Assembly (NCBI GenBank): GCA_913055695.1
Contig: CAJXKF010000001.1
Coordinates: forward strand, 536,624-600,623
From: an uncultured Methylophaga sp.
GTDB lineage: Bacteria; Pseudomonadota; Gammaproteobacteria; Nitrosococcales; Methylophagaceae
Length of the DNA stretch: 64,000 nt
Reading direction: 5' to 3'
Below the pieces are notes generated by a model. That model searched no databases. It was not told the DNA's origin and was given only the letters and a program-made list of their open reading frames with translations. The translations under genes were made by a program, and so were the position numbers. Positions 63,121 through 64,000 of the stretch are shown here, piece after piece (positions within the stretch are counted from its first letter, which is position 1; each line of letters starts with the position of its first letter).

Positions 63121-63400
63121 AATGTGCAAAGCATAGTTCTGACATCCAGCGTCACTCAAAGGCGCTTCTCTTGATCATTTTGACTGGGCATTCCTGTGCC
63201 CAGTCCTTTCTACTCTTAGCGACGTCTATTTTTGTTTATCTCAATGGATGGCGTGTATCCAGCAGTAATAAAGGAAAGCCTCGCCTGTCCAGACGTTTTT
63301 GTTATTCACATGGATATGATCAAGGCCAGCAATGCAGGAGCGTTTGGCGGTCACATGGGTTGTTGACAAGCTCAGGTAAGGTCAATGCAAAATTATCAGA
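63121..63400. other. Gene-free stretch between the cupin gene and the rRNA terminator
   Basis: About 280 bp with no supported gene, promoter or RNA. An open frame in this area continues across the 5S rRNA gene and is not a gene. Confidence 0.6.
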
Positions 63401-63431
63401 TATAAAAAAGCCCATCCGATTGGATGGGCTT
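63401..63431 (-). terminator. Terminator of the rRNA operon
   Basis: AAGCCCATCC and GGATGGGCTT form a 10-bp stem with a 4-base loop, followed (leftward) by TTTT. It ends about 15 bases past the 5S gene. Confidence 0.92.
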
Positions 63432-63444
63432 ATTTTATATAAAA

Positions 63445-63561
63445 ACCTGGCAGTGACCTACTTTCACATGGGACCTCCCACACTATCATCGGCGATGCTT
63501 TGTTTCACTTCTGAGTTCGGGATGGGATCAGGTGGTGCCAAAGCTCTATGGCCGCCAGGCA
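63445..63561 (-). rRNA. rrf: 5S ribosomal RNA
   Basis: Minus strand begins TGCCTGGCGGCCATAGAGC and ends GGTCACTGCCAGG, whose ends pair (helix I). The central CCCATCCCGAACTCAGAAGTGAAAC is a 5S hallmark. About 117 nt. Confidence 0.96.
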
Positions 63562-63630
63562 TAAACGGTGTAAGCTGGGTTTTCGTCCAGCTTGTGGAAT
63601 TCGGTAACAAGGGGAAGACGTCGTCTTTCC

Positions 63631-63653
63631 AACCCCAAGCCTAACTTGGGGTT
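63631..63653 (-). repeat. Hairpin in the 23S-5S spacer
   Basis: AACCCCAAG and CTTGGGGTT form a perfect 9-bp stem with a 5-base loop, directly after the 23S 3' end. It could help rRNA processing. There is no tRNA gene in this spacer. Confidence 0.5.
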
Positions 63654-63655
63654 AT

Positions 63656-64000
<345 letters not shown>

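Noticed and set aside
63171..63644. Plus-strand frame of 157 codons
   Set aside because: Crosses the rRNA terminator and the entire 5S rRNA gene.

Overview
The window is a chromosomal segment of a gammaproteobacterium with moderate GC. Supporting signs are a dcw cluster that opens with mraZ, the rsmI/lpoA/yraN/dolP neighbourhood (LpoA is a gammaproteobacterial lipoprotein), CysB-type control of sulfur genes, and a class A RNase P RNA. Gene order around mtnA, the MTA/SAH deaminase gene, ubiG and the mupP-like gene, together with an hpnC-type squalene synthase, would fit a marine methylotroph-like lineage such as Methylophaga or its relatives. That genus guess is inference only. Almost all of the window is dense core genome. 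No transposase, integrase, CRISPR array or tRNA gene was seen.

Layout. 1-4.1 kb (minus): start of the dcw cluster (mraZ, rsmH, ftsL, ftsI, murE cut by the window edge), with a clear sigma-70 promoter and 10-bp-phased MraZ boxes. 4.6-11.9 kb (plus): a complete aa3-type cytochrome c oxidase operon with its assembly factors (coxB with a fused cytochrome c, ctaD, ctaG, coxC, SURF1, a small Sco-like protein, ctaA, ctaB). 12-14.3 kb: a Yip1-family membrane protein and a PAS-GGDEF gene broken by an in-frame amber codon. 14.3-19.4 kb: RNase P RNA, rsmI, lpoA-yraN-dolP, hemJ and a PilZ protein. 19.4-27.1 kb (minus): radA, alr, dnaB, then rplI, a DUF2232 protein, rpsR and rpsF with a structured leader, then rlmB and an OmpA-like lipoprotein. 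27.2-31.0 kb (plus): moaB, a glutaredoxin-like protein, an alpha/beta hydrolase, rnd and an adenosine-kinase-like PfkB enzyme.

31.0-36.4 kb is the most distinctive block. It is an AT-richer minor-pilin cluster (fimT, pilW, pilX, and a giant 639-residue pilV-like gene in the order seen in pilus-assembly operons) but it has no pilY1. A lone pilE-like pilin on the opposite strand and a second fimT-like gene flank it. 36.5-39.9 kb (minus): pgpA, thiL, nusB, ribH, apaH. 39.9-50.3 kb: assimilatory sulfate reduction (DUF934 protein, cysI; cysN, cysD, an APS-reductase-type cysH, a TusA-like protein, a TauE/SafE permease; divergent cysB), interrupted by a DUF3465 protein, a Mug-like DNA glycosylase, a small lipoprotein and a catalase.

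51.4-54.6 kb is a thiamine-uptake locus: a TPP riboswitch precedes a TonB-dependent receptor, a thiamine-binding-fold protein and a PnuC/PnuT-type permease. This suggests salvage of thiamine, which ThiL at 37 kb (thiamine phosphate kinase) could follow on from. 55.0-62.6 kb: an APH-like kinase, an SDR and mtnA (minus) diverge from the MTA/SAH deaminase gene, ubiG, mupP/gph, rmuC and hpnC (plus), linking methylthioadenosine salvage, ubiquinone synthesis and cell-wall recycling. After a cupin gene the window ends in the 3' part of an rRNA operon on the minus strand (5S and the end of 23S) with its terminator.
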